Positions 1 through 5,239 of a DNA stretch of 5,239 nucleotides are shown in pieces. The stretch spans positions 1 through 5,239 of the forward strand of contig JAKSDN010001266.1 in the NCBI GenBank assembly GCA_022360075.1, in the 5' to 3' direction. The position numbers and the translations under genes were made by a program. The notes under the pieces are model-generated. The model saw nothing but the letters and a program-made list of their open reading frames with translations, had not been told where the DNA came from and did no database searches. The DNA comes from Kiloniellales bacterium. Its GTDB lineage: Bacteria > Pseudomonadota > Alphaproteobacteria > Kiloniellales > JAKSDN01. The stretch's first letter is position 1; the number at the start of each line of letters is the position of its first letter.

Positions 1-183
1 CAGATCGGCGCCCGCGCCGGGCAGGCCCTGGATCAGGGCTTCCGAGGTCGCGCGGTCCGGATCGCCGGCGGTCACGAAGGTCACAAAGCCGGCGCGGCCC
101 TCGGCCTTGAGCGCCGCGAAGCGCGCCTGGATGCGCCCGGAATCCGGCGCCAGGTTGACCGCGTGTGCCGCCTCCGCGCTCAC
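1..183 (-). CDS. trpA: Tryptophan synthase alpha subunit, N-terminal part
   Basis: This is the first 61 codons of the alpha subunit, running off the left edge of the window. In the alpha2-beta2 tryptophan synthase this subunit cleaves indole-3-glycerol phosphate to indole and glyceraldehyde 3-phosphate, and passes indole to TrpB through a tunnel. Reading the minus strand from a GTG at 183 gives a typical TrpA opening: a variable leader of about 16 residues, then [17 protein letters not shown] (16-32), the first barrel strand [11 protein letters not shown] (33-43), and [14 protein letters not shown] (48-61). The first catalytic Glu (in the usual ELG motif after this point) lies outside the window. 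The GTG overlaps the trpB stop as GTGA, a 4-nt overlap that suggests translational coupling. A G-rich stretch (GGGGGTG) sits 5 nt upstream, inside the trpB 3' end. The leader is slightly longer than in many TrpA proteins, but no other start is in frame nearby. The family call is secure; the start is probable. Confidence 0.95.
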   Translation of the reverse strand, partial: MSAEAAHAVNLAPDSGRIQARFAALKAEGRAGFVTFVTAGDPDRATSEALIQGLPGAGADL

Positions 184-1397
184 AGCTTCACCCCCAGGGC
201 CTCGGCCACGGTGAACACGTCCTTGTCGCCGCGTCCGCAGAGGTTGAGCACCATCAGGTGATCCTTGGGCAGATCCGGCGCGATCTTCTGGACGTGCGCC
301 AGGGCGTGGCTCGGCTCCAGCGCCGGGATGATGCCCTCCAGGCGCGAGCAGAGCTGGAACGCCTCCAGTGCCTCGGCGTCGGTCGCCGCCACGTACTCCG
401 CGCGCCTGGTCTCGTGCAGCCAGGCGTGTTCCGGCCCGATGCCGGGGTAATCAAGGCCGGCGGAGATCGAGTGCGGCTCGATGATCTGGCCGTCGTCGTC
501 CTGCAGCAAATAGGTCCGGTTGCCGTGCAGGACGCCGGCCCGGCCGCCGGTCAGCGAGGCCGCGTGTTCGCCGGTCTCGATGCCGTGCCCGGCCGCCTCG
601 ACGCCGATGATGCGCACGTCCTTGTCGTCCAGGAAGGGATAGAACAGGCCCATGGCGTTGGAGCCGCCGCCGATGCAGGCGACCAGGGAGTCGGGCAGGC
701 GGCCCTCCTCCTCCATCATCTGCTCCTTGACCTCCTCGCCGATCACGGCCTGGAAGTCGCGCACGATCGCCGGATAGGGATGCGGGCCCGCGGCCGTGCC
801 GATGATGTAGAAGGTGTCCTCGACATTGGCCACCCAGTCGCGCAGCGCGTCGTTGAGCGCATCCTTCAGCGTCTTCGAGCCGCTCGAGACCGGCCTCACC
901 TCGGCGCCGAGCAGCTTCATGCGGAAGACGTTGGGCGCCTGTCGGGCGATGTCGACCTCGCCCATGTAGACCACGCAGGGCAGGTCGAAGAGCGCACAGG
1001 CCGTCGCCACGGCGACGCCGTGCTGGCCGGCGCCGGTCTCCGCGATGATCCGTTTCTTGCCCATGCGCCGGGCGAGGAGGATCTGGCCCATGCAGTTGTT
1101 GATCTTGTGGGCGCCGGTGTGGTTCAGCTCCTCGCGCTTGAAGTAGATCTTGGCGCCGCCAAGATGCTCGGTCAGGCGCGGCGCGAAGTAGAGCGGACTC
1201 GGCCGACCCACGTAATACTTGGCGTAGTGGTCGATCTCTTTCTGGAAGCCGGGGTCCTGCTTGGCCGCTTCGTAGGCCGCCTCCAGCTCGAGGATCAGCG
1301 GCATCAGGGTCTCGGCGACGTAGCGGCCGCCGAACATGCCGAAGTGGCCCTGCTCGTCCGGCCCGGCCTTATAGGTGTTGAGCGCTTCCATCTTCAT
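180..1397 (-). CDS. trpB: Tryptophan synthase beta subunit
   Basis: This is the PLP-dependent beta subunit (405 aa), which condenses indole with L-serine to give L-tryptophan. It is cytosolic and pairs with TrpA encoded just downstream. The sequence shows the beta-family hallmarks: [17 protein letters not shown] near the N-terminus (18-33), the PLP Schiff-base lysine K98 within NHTGAHKIN, the catalytic Glu E120 within AETGAGQHG, the phosphate-binding loop GGGSNAMG (243-250), and GRGDKDVF near the C-terminus. The length is normal for TrpB1-type proteins. I chose ATG 1397 because GGGAAAG lies 8 nt upstream; the frame stays open to 1454, but that extension (rich in Arg and Gly) is not TrpB-like. 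A second ATG two codons in (1391) has no ribosome site of its own. The residue in the position of the Salmonella PLP-contacting Ser377 is Cys387 (NLCGRGDKD), which as I recall also occurs in other alphaproteobacterial TrpBs. It lies 67 nt after trpF and overlaps trpA by 4 nt. Confidence 0.98.
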   Translation of the reverse strand: MKMEALNTYKAGPDEQGHFGMFGGRYVAETLMPLILELEAAYEAAKQDPGFQKEIDHYAKYYVGRPSPLYFAPRLTEHLGGAKIYFKREELNHTGAHKINNCMGQILLARRMGKKRIIAETGAGQHGVAVATACALFDLPCVVYMGEVDIARQAPNVFRMKLLGAEVRPVSSGSKTLKDALNDALRDWVANVEDTFYIIGTAAGPHPYPAIVRDFQAVIGEEVKEQMMEEEGRLPDSLVACIGGGSNAMGLFYPFLDDKDVRIIGVEAAGHGIETGEHAASLTGGRAGVLHGNRTYLLQDDDGQIIEPHSISAGLDYPGIGPEHAWLHETRRAEYVAATDAEALEAFQLCSRLEGIIPALEPSHALAHVQKIAPDLPKDHLMVLNLCGRGDKDVFTVAEALGVKL

Positions 1398-1405
1398 GTC
1401 GGCTG

Positions 1406-1412
1406 CTTTCCC
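1406..1412 (-). promoter_or_regulatory. trpB ribosome binding site
   Basis: The minus strand reads GGGAAAG here, 8 nt before the ATG at 1397. It decides the trpB start in favour of 1397 over the longer open frame to 1454. It is a moderate Shine-Dalgarno match. Confidence 0.55.
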
Positions 1413-1426
1413 AGGATGACGGCGGA

Positions 1427-1456
1427 GATTGCCGGATTCCGGCCGGCCCCGCAATC
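1427..1456. other. Inverted repeats in trpF-trpB gap
   Basis: The 67-nt gap between trpF and trpB holds a 6-bp inverted repeat, GATTGC (1427-1432) against GCAATC (1451-1456), around an 18-nt GC-rich interior. An alternative hairpin, GCCGG-ATT-CCGGC (1431-1443), shares bases 1431-1432 with the outer arm, so the two cannot both form fully. There is no T-run, so it is not an intrinsic terminator. It could influence message stability or trpB translation, but in GC-rich DNA it may be chance. Confidence 0.25.
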
Positions 1457-1464
1457 CTCACCGG

Positions 1465-2112
1465 TCAAAGGGATTGAGCCGCCTCGAGGAAGTCTCTGAT
1501 GCGCGCCGGGTCCTTCACGCCGGGCTCGGTCTCGACGCCGGAAGAGACGTCGACCGCCCGGGCGCCGGAGTGGCGCACGGCTTCGGCCAAGTTGCCGCCG
1601 TGCAGGCCGCCGGCCAGCATCCACGGTCTGTCCCAATGCCGGCCCGCCAGCAGGCCCCAATCGAAGGAGATCGCATTGCCGCCGGGTAGGGCGTTCGTCA
1701 TCGACTTCGGCGGCTTGGCGTCGAACAGCAGCCGGTCGGCGACCGCCAGATAGTCATCGGCCACCGCCAAGTCTTCGGCCGTCGAGATCTTGATCGCTTT
1801 CATGACCGGCAGGCCGGTGCGCGCGCGGATCTCCGCCACCCGCTTCGGCGGCTCGTTGCCGTGAAGCTGCAGCAAGTCGAAGGCGACCATGTCGATCACC
1901 TGGGCCAGCATCTCGTTATCCGCATCGACGAAGAGGCCGACCGTCTTGATGCCGGGCGGCTTGCCGGCGGCCAGCGCCGCCGCCTGCTCCTTGCTCACCG
2001 CGCGCGGCGAGGGCGGATAGAAGTTGAGTCCGATGAAAGCCGCGCCGCCATCGGCGGCGGCGTCCACGGCCGCGCGCGTCTTCACACCACAGATTTTGCA
2101 CTCGATGGTCAT
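1465..2112 (-). CDS. trpF: Phosphoribosylanthranilate isomerase
   Basis: This 215-aa cytosolic (beta/alpha)8 barrel catalyses the Amadori rearrangement of N-(5'-phosphoribosyl)anthranilate to CdRP, the third step of tryptophan synthesis. The sequence opens MTIECKICGVKT, where C8 is the expected general-base cysteine of the KICG motif. D131 in LLFDAKPP is the expected general-acid aspartate. FIGLNFYPPSPRAVS (26-40) and LLQLHGNE (80-87) are standard TrpF segments. The phosphate-binding part is visible as LAGGL (166-170) and VDVSSGVETEPGVKD (187-201). It is a stand-alone enzyme, not a TrpC-TrpF fusion. ATG 2112 is the only plausible start: no other ATG, GTG or TTG lies in frame just upstream. 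The ribosome site is weak (GAGA, only 3 nt before the ATG). It follows the second membrane-protein gene after 132 nt and precedes trpB by 67 nt. Confidence 0.97.
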   Translation of the reverse strand: MTIECKICGVKTRAAVDAAADGGAAFIGLNFYPPSPRAVSKEQAAALAAGKPPGIKTVGLFVDADNEMLAQVIDMVAFDLLQLHGNEPPKRVAEIRARTGLPVMKAIKISTAEDLAVADDYLAVADRLLFDAKPPKSMTNALPGGNAISFDWGLLAGRHWDRPWMLAGGLHGGNLAEAVRHSGARAVDVSSGVETEPGVKDPARIRDFLEAAQSL

Positions 2113-2149
2113 GGGTCTCAGAGGCCATGGAACCGAAGGACGGTCAAGA

Positions 2150-2244
2150 TCAGATCGACCCGCGGAAGGGCAGGATCTCGCTGTTCGTCCGGCCGGCGCG
2201 CTTTTCGTCGGCTTTGGGGCGAACGCGCCAGCGCGCGTTGAGCC
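2150..2244 (-). other. Coding-like tail between membrane gene and trpF
   Basis: Within the 132-nt gap upstream of trpF, the minus-strand frame ending in TGA at 2152-2150 shows strong third-position bias: 27 of the last 30 codons end in G or C, against 16-17 of 30 at positions one and two. It would encode a basic tail ending SEILPFRGSI. The bias fades upstream of about 2243, where the membrane gene's own frame stops (TAG 2247-2245). No credible ATG, GTG or TTG with a ribosome site begins it. It could be the remnant 3' end of a lost small gene, or a former C-terminal extension of the upstream protein cut off by a frameshift. A plus-strand frame from ATG 2127 uses the same third-position columns, so strand cannot be settled from bias alone. 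No function is proposed. Confidence 0.3.
2222..2239. other. Perfect hairpin after membrane gene P1
   Basis: AACGCGC (2222-2228) and GCGCGTT (2233-2239) form a perfect 7-bp stem with a 4-nt loop, starting 5 nt past the P1 stop codon on the minus strand. No T-run follows on either strand, so it is not a classical intrinsic terminator. It might protect the 3' end of a processed message or help factor-dependent termination. It also lies inside the coding-like tail, so it may simply be coding sequence. Confidence 0.35.
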
Positions 2245-3171
2245 CTAGAAGACCTCGACGATCTGCGACGTGGGAGAGATCCAGCCGCTGCAGTTGCGGA
2301 AGGCCACCGAGATCATGGTCACGATCAGCGCGATCGCCACGAAGTAGAAGATCCACAGCAGGAAGCTGAAGGCGAGGAAGGAAGGGCCGATGTCGATCGG
2401 ACTGGGAACCGTCGTCGCGTCGAACAGAGGCGCGAAATAGATCGACAGGTAGGCCGAAGAAAGGGCCAAGCTGGCGATGATGATCGGAACCGAGACCAGC
2501 ACGCCGAGCGCGAAGAGCCTGAGACCCTGGCCGCGCGTCTGCCGCCAGGAATCGCCGAGGCCGTAGCGCTCGTCCAAGCAGACCGCCGCGAGCACGAAGC
2601 TCAGCCGCATGAAGAGGTAGGGCGTGACGAAGAACGCGATCAAGAACAAGGCCAAGCCGAGCAGCAAGGGCCAGACCGCCACCTCCGATGTTCCCCCGGC
2701 GCCCGTGGCGAATCCGATCGCGATGAAGGCAGGCAAAAGGATGGCGTAGCTGATGATCGTGATGAGGATGCCGTACCCGAGATAGCGCCAGTGCCGGCCG
2801 CCCCAAGCCGGCATCAAACTCGGCCTGGCGGCTACCGGTCCGAGCAGCACGAGGCGGTGCCAGGTGACCGAGAAGATGCAATAGGGCACGACACCGAGCA
2901 GGCTGACGACGAAGTTGACCACGACCGCGCGCGTGCTTTGACCCGCGAAGAGGTCGGCCGAGGCACCGGGGTCGGCCGTCATCGTCGGGAACGCCGAGAC
3001 CCCGAAGGTGTGGTTGATCGCGAAGAGAACCAAGCCGATCAGGACCGGGCCGAAAAGCGCGCGCGGCATGTGTCGCAGATGCGTGCCGAGCACGGTGGCA
3101 TAGGTCTCGGTGAAGGCGCGCCAGATGCGAAGCCTGTCGACGGCGTGACGGGGTGGTCCTTGGTCGGTCAT
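2245..3171 (-). CDS. Six-helix membrane protein P1, unknown function
   Basis: This is a 308-aa integral inner-membrane protein that I cannot name. Hydrophobic segments lie at about 36-54, 83-101, 131-157, 166-188, 219-245 and 264-290. Positive charges cluster at the N-terminus, after helix 2 and between helices 4 and 5, which predicts both ends in the cytoplasm. The cytoplasmic loops carry WHRLVLLGP (104-112), RHWRY (126-130), RLSFV (189-193), DERYGL (200-205) and QTRGQGLR (211-218); CSGW (294-297) follows helix 6. All except the Tyr of RHWRY recur in the neighbouring P2, so the two are paralogues. The loop after helix 4 recalls the RLS...SW.LTRG pattern I associate with membrane domains of the GPDPase_memb / YciC kind. 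That is a distant resemblance, not an assignment. ATG 3171 has GGGAG 8 nt upstream and matches the P2 start residue for residue; the in-frame GTG at 3213 is less likely. There are no catalytic motifs or signal peptide. Confidence 0.9.
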   Translation of the reverse strand: MTDQGPPRHAVDRLRIWRAFTETYATVLGTHLRHMPRALFGPVLIGLVLFAINHTFGVSAFPTMTADPGASADLFAGQSTRAVVVNFVVSLLGVVPYCIFSVTWHRLVLLGPVAARPSLMPAWGGRHWRYLGYGILITIISYAILLPAFIAIGFATGAGGTSEVAVWPLLLGLALFLIAFFVTPYLFMRLSFVLAAVCLDERYGLGDSWRQTRGQGLRLFALGVLVSVPIIIASLALSSAYLSIYFAPLFDATTVPSPIDIGPSFLAFSFLLWIFYFVAIALIVTMISVAFRNCSGWISPTSQIVEVF

Positions 3172-3179
3172 TGCCTTGA

Positions 3180-3184
3180 CTCCC
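3180..3184 (-). promoter_or_regulatory. P1 ribosome binding site
   Basis: GGGAG on the minus strand lies 8 nt before ATG 3171. It decides between that start and the in-frame GTG at 3213, which has no comparable site. Starting at 3171 also makes the P1 N-terminus align without gaps with P2: both have 17 residues up to the shared Ile-Trp. Confidence 0.55.
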
Positions 3185-3226
3185 GTTACGGGCTTCCTGC
3201 CGCGAACCGTCACGAGGTCGCTTCGT

Positions 3227-3253
3227 TCAGCCGGCGTGGGCCTGCGCGATCAT
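3227..3253 (-). CDS. Possible 8-codon leader ORF
   Basis: In the 132-nt gap between P2 and P1, the minus strand carries AAGAAGGA (3265-3258), the best Shine-Dalgarno in the window. Four nt later comes ATG 3253 and an 8-codon frame, MIAQAHAG, ending in TGA at 3229-3227. It could be a leader peptide tuning P1 translation, a decayed start, or chance. It has no Trp or Pyr-pathway-related codon run, so it does not look like a trp attenuator. An initiating ribosome would stop 13 nt before the alternative P1 GTG at 3213 and 55 nt before the preferred ATG. Confidence 0.2.
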   Translation of the reverse strand: MIAQAHAG

Positions 3254-3277
3254 ACAGTCCTTCTTGTTAAGATTGTT

Positions 3278-3294
3278 CAGCAGGGAACCTGCCG
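3278..3294. other. Hairpin after membrane gene P2
   Basis: The minus strand reads CGGCAGG-TTC-CCTGCTG: a 7-bp stem with one G-U pair and a 3-nt loop, beginning 9 nt past the P2 stop. What follows is AT-rich (AACAATCTTAAC) but not a T-run, so an intrinsic terminator is unlikely. The same stretch borders the 37% GC pocket at 3251-3280, where an internal promoter or leader for P1-trpFBA could lie. A weak TTGATG / AACAAT pair with 17-nt spacing overlaps the hairpin, and I do not rely on it. Confidence 0.3.
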
Positions 3295-3303
3295 CATCAA
3301 GGC

Positions 3304-4203
3304 TCACTCGTCCGGCACCCAGCCGCTGCAGGCCTGGAAGGCTTTGGAAAGGACGGTCACGCCGAGCGCCATGGAGATATAGCCGATTACGATCATGCCG
3401 ACGGTCATGGCGAAGACGGTGACCGAGCCGAGCGTGACGGCCGCTGCGCCCGGCTCGCCCTGCGGCGGGGCCACGAGATAGACCGAGCCGCCGGAGACCA
3501 TGATCAGCAGGAACGAGGCGGCGAGCGGCGGCAGGCTGACGAGGACGAAGGCAGCGAAGATGCGCAGTCCCTGGCCGCGGGTCTGCTGCCAGGCGTTCGT
3601 CAAGCCGTAGCGCTCGTCGACGGCCGCCGCCGGGAACACGAAGCTCAGGCGGGCGGCCAGCCATCCGACGACCAGGATGACGGCCGGTACGCCCAGGACC
3701 AAAAGCCACCAGGCGCCCGGCGCGATCGCCTCCGGCGTCGCGCCCTCCGCCTCGAGGCTCTGACCGATCCCGGTGACCAAGGCGATCGCCGCCCAGAACA
3801 AGACGACGAGCAGCGCGAGCGCCAAGGTGATCAGCAGAACGAAGCCATAGAAGCGCCAATGCCGCGCGCGCCATCCCGGCATCAGGCTCGGCGGCGCGGC
3901 GGCAGGCCCGAGCAGCACGAGCCTGTGCCAGGCCACGCCGAAGATGACATAGGGCACGAAGCCGAGCAGCGCGAAGGCGAGGCCCGCCAGTCCGGCCTGT
4001 GGCGGCGTGCCCGTCTGCGGGTCGGCGATCCCGGCAAGCGAGGTGTGCGCGATCTGCAAGGCCAAGGAAATGAGAAACGGCGCAAAGGCGGCCTTCGGCA
4101 AGAGCCGCAGGTGCTCGACGAGGACGCTACGGTATGTCGCGGCGACCGTCATCCAGATCGGCAACCGCCTGACGGCTGTGCTCGGTGGGGTCGTCTGGCT
4201 CAT
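3304..4203 (-). CDS. Six-helix membrane protein P2, paralogue of P1
   Basis: This 299-aa integral membrane protein is the tandem partner of P1. Hydrophobic segments fall at about 37-55, 72-92, 118-146, 164-185, 215-238 and 257-284, giving six helices with both ends predicted cytoplasmic. Motifs shared with P1 are IW (16-17), HLR..P (31-36), WHRLVLLGP (92-100), PSLMP.W (105-111), RHWR (114-117), RLSFV (185-189), DERYGL (196-201), QTRGQGLR (207-214), VLVS.P (220-225) and CSGW (292-295). The loops predicted periplasmic differ in length and sequence, so constraint sits on the cytoplasmic side. ATG 4203 has GAGAGG ending 3 nt upstream, a close but usable spacing, and is supported by the gapless N-terminal match to P1. 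It lies 49 nt after pyrF and 132 nt before P1. The function is unknown. Resemblance to the YciC / GPDPase membrane-domain type is only a suggestion from the RLS...W..TRG pattern; no phosphodiesterase domain is present. Confidence 0.9.
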   Translation of the reverse strand: MSQTTPPSTAVRRLPIWMTVAATYRSVLVEHLRLLPKAAFAPFLISLALQIAHTSLAGIADPQTGTPPQAGLAGLAFALLGFVPYVIFGVAWHRLVLLGPAAAPPSLMPGWRARHWRFYGFVLLITLALALLVVLFWAAIALVTGIGQSLEAEGATPEAIAPGAWWLLVLGVPAVILVVGWLAARLSFVFPAAAVDERYGLTNAWQQTRGQGLRIFAAFVLVSLPPLAASFLLIMVSGGSVYLVAPPQGEPGAAAVTLGSVTVFAMTVGMIVIGYISMALGVTVLSKAFQACSGWVPDE

Positions 4204-4218
4204 CTACCTCTCGCGGCA

Positions 4219-4243
4219 GGGGCGGGCCGGCATGGCCCGACCC
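4219..4243. other. Hairpin in pyrF-P2 gap
   Basis: Bases 4223-4228 (CGGGCC) pair perfectly with 4234-4239 (GGCCCG) around a 5-nt loop. Beyond one mismatch (4222/4240), three further G-C pairs join 4219-4221 to 4241-4243. It fills most of the 49-nt gap between pyrF and P2 and ends about 7 nt before the P2 ribosome site. With no T-run, it is not a classical terminator. It could separate expression of pyrF and P2 by affecting decay or initiation. Confidence 0.35.
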
Positions 4244-4252
4244 CGTATGGGC

Positions 4253-4975
4253 CTAGGCGCCGTCGGCGAGCTCGGCGGCAATGCGTCGGGCCGCTTCGGC
4301 AGGATCCGGCGCCGCGGTGATCGGCCGGCCGATCACCAAGTAGTCGGCGCCGGCGGCGAGCGCCTCGGCTGGCGTCATGACCCGCTTCTGATCGCCGCGC
4401 TCGGCATAAGCGGGACGCACGCCGGGCACGACGAGGCGAAAGTCCGGGCCGCAATCGCGGCGCAGCACGGCGATCTCGCGCGGGCTGCAGACCACGCCGT
4501 CGAGGCCGCTTTCCTGGGTCAGGGCGGCGAGCCGGCGGACCTGGGCCTCCATCGGTCCGCCTTGGCCGACCGCCGCGAGATCGTCGTCGTCGAGGCTGGT
4601 CAGCACGGTCACGCCGATCACCAGAGGCGCAGGCGTATCCACCGTTGCGGCCGCGTCACGTGCGGCCTCCGCCGCCGCCGCCATCATGGCGCGACCGCCC
4701 GAGGCATGGACGTTGATGATGGCGGGTCGCAGGGCCGATGCGGCACGGATCGCGCCGGCCACGGTGTTGGGGATGTCGTGGAACTTCAGGTCGAGAAACA
4801 GCGGCAGGTCGCCGACCGCGCGGCGCACGCCTTCGGGCCCTTGGGCGGTGAAGAACTCCTTGCCCACCTTCATGCCGCCGACCAGGCCCGACAGGCTGCG
4901 GGCCAGAGCGACGGCCCTAGTCAGGTCGCTCGTATCGAGGGCCGCGAAGACTCGAGCCTTAGGCTCGACCGTCAG
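4253..4975 (-). CDS. pyrF: Orotidine 5'-phosphate decarboxylase, start uncertain
   Basis: This cytosolic (beta/alpha)8 barrel decarboxylates OMP to UMP, the last step of de novo pyrimidine synthesis. Numbered from CTG 4975 (240 aa), the landmarks are strand 1 RVFAALDTSD with D14, KVGKEFF with K36 and K39, the catalytic signature DLKFHDIPNT with D62, K64 and D67, the phosphate-binding PGVRP (184-188), Q196, and IGRPIT (215-220) with R217. All key residues are present. The start is the problem. The frame has no ATG, GTG or TTG upstream of ATG 4873, and starting there would remove strand 1 and its Asp. Candidates are CTG 4975 (best fit to family length, no ribosome site), CTG 5008, and ACG 5014, which lies 5 nt after GAAAGGA and would give 253 aa. 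Alternatively, one extra C in the run after ATG 4986 would join that ATG in frame. The coordinates given use CTG 4975 as a compromise. P2 follows 49 nt later. Confidence 0.93.
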   Translation of the reverse strand: MTVEPKARVFAALDTSDLTRAVALARSLSGLVGGMKVGKEFFTAQGPEGVRRAVGDLPLFLDLKFHDIPNTVAGAIRAASALRPAIINVHASGGRAMMAAAAEAARDAAATVDTPAPLVIGVTVLTSLDDDDLAAVGQGGPMEAQVRRLAALTQESGLDGVVCSPREIAVLRRDCGPDFRLVVPGVRPAYAERGDQKRVMTPAEALAAGADYLVIGRPITAAPDPAEAARRIAAELADGA

Positions 4976-5019
4976 CGTCGGGTCATCGGCGGTTCGGGCT
5001 GCGGGCAGGGACGTGCTCG

Positions 5020-5026
5020 TCCTTTC
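5020..5026 (-). promoter_or_regulatory. Strong Shine-Dalgarno near pyrF 5' end
   Basis: GAAAGGA on the minus strand lies just past the upstream gene's stop. The only codon of the pyrF frame at ideal spacing (5 nt) is ACG 5014-5012; CTG 5008-5006 is 11 nt away. This suggests that translation of pyrF begins here at a non-standard codon, or that an ancestral ATG has changed to ACG. The out-of-frame ATG at 5045 lies upstream of the site and is not served by it. Confidence 0.45.
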
Positions 5027-5046
5027 GGCTGGAGATCTGCACCATT

Positions 5047-5239
5047 CTACACGCGTTCGACCGTGAGCTGCGCCGCGGCGAGGTCCTCCAGGGCCGTGCC
5101 GACCGATTTGAACAGCGTGATCTGCGTATAGAAGCGGCGGCCCGCGCGCTCGCCGCGGGCGAGATCGAAGAGATCGCCGGCAATGTCGGACGCGTCGATC
5201 AGGCCGCTCTCCAGCGGCTGCACGATGTCGCCGGCCTCC
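5047..5239 (-). CDS. Ornithine cyclodeaminase / mu-crystallin family protein, C-terminal part
   Basis: The last 63 codons of a gene enter from the right edge and stop at TAG 5049-5047. The translated tail carries the C-terminal signature of the NAD(P)-binding ornithine cyclodeaminase / mu-crystallin superfamily: GDIVQPLESGLI (3-14), DIAGDLFDLARGERAGR (18-34), then ITLFKSVGTALEDLAAAQL (40-58). The ITLFKSVGTA.EDL stretch is highly characteristic. Members include ornithine cyclodeaminase, alanine dehydrogenase, pyrroline-2-carboxylate reductase and ketimine reductases, all soluble. The residues that separate these activities are outside the window, so no gene symbol is given. The stop is 71 nt before CTG 4975 of pyrF, or 32 nt before ACG 5014, and both genes run the same way, so cotranscription with pyrF is plausible. 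Confidence 0.92.
   Translation of the reverse strand, partial: EAGDIVQPLESGLIDASDIAGDLFDLARGERAGRRFYTQITLFKSVGTALEDLAAAQLTVERV

Noticed and set aside
165..1499. Long plus-strand open frame (444 codons) opposite trpB
   Set aside because: It is antisense to an unmistakable TrpB. Its protein is an Arg/Gly/Ala/Val/His-rich shadow typical of GC-biased third positions, with no family features.
2113..2150. TTGACC on the minus strand upstream of trpF as a -35 box
   Set aside because: No reasonable -10 hexamer lies 16-18 nt downstream, so a promoter cannot be supported.
2222..2239. Intrinsic terminator after P1
   Set aside because: The stem is good, but there is no T-run on either strand. It is recorded as a hairpin only.
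2127..2369. Plus-strand 80-codon frame over the P1 3' end
   Set aside because: It overlaps P1 antisense. Its only ribosome-site-like bases are 2 nt from the ATG, which is too close. Its start region is kept only as an alternative reading of the coding-like tail.
3172..3303. Equal 132-nt gaps after P2 and after P1 as copies of one duplicated spacer
   Set aside because: Reading the two gaps side by side showed no recognisable similarity, so the equal length appears to be coincidence.
4983..5045. Short ORF from ATG 5045 between the cyclodeaminase-family gene and pyrF
   Set aside because: It encodes 20 residues with no conserved look and has no ribosome site before it. It ends in a different frame from pyrF.
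4007..5131. Plus-strand open frame (374 codons) across P2, pyrF and the cyclodeaminase-family tail
   Set aside because: It is antisense to three supported genes and crosses their boundaries. Its composition is that of a GC-rich shadow.

Overview
The window looks like chromosomal DNA from a GC-rich alphaproteobacterium, probably Rhodospirillales or a relative. This rests on the strongly GC-biased third codon positions, the style of the protein sequences, and a pyrF-trpF-trpB-trpA grouping that is familiar in that class. No species call is possible from sequence reading alone.

Every gene I can support lies on the minus strand, so the unit reads from high to low coordinates: the 3' end of an ornithine cyclodeaminase / mu-crystallin family gene (5239-5047), pyrF (about 4975-4253), two tandem paralogous six-helix membrane proteins of unknown function (4203-3304 and 3171-2245), trpF (2112-1465), trpB (1397-180), and the first 61 codons of trpA (183-1), which overlaps trpB by 4 nt. 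Gaps are short (49-132 nt) and I see no convincing intrinsic terminator, so one long transcript is plausible. The 37% GC pocket at 3251-3280 is the best place to look for an internal promoter or leader.

The metabolic genes make sense together. PyrF completes UMP synthesis and TrpF/TrpB/TrpA carry out late steps of tryptophan synthesis. Both pathways consume PRPP upstream. The odd part is the pair of membrane proteins between pyrF and trpF. They share near-identical motifs (WHRLVLLGP, RLSFV, DERYGL, QTRGQGLR, CSGW) in loops predicted to face the cytoplasm. They look like an old local duplication inserted into a conserved housekeeping neighbourhood.

The most concrete anomaly is pyrF. Its reading frame has no ATG, GTG or TTG from the window edge down to an internal ATG at 4873, which lies beyond conserved active-site sequence. 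The gene must use a non-standard start (ACG at 5014 behind a strong Shine-Dalgarno, or CTG at 5008 or 4975), or a start mutation or one-base error lies near its 5' end. A second anomaly is the P1-trpF gap (2150-2244), which keeps a coding-like codon pattern without a usable start.

No RNA genes, CRISPR arrays, insertion sequences or phage genes were seen. No stretch of 300 bases lacks a gene.
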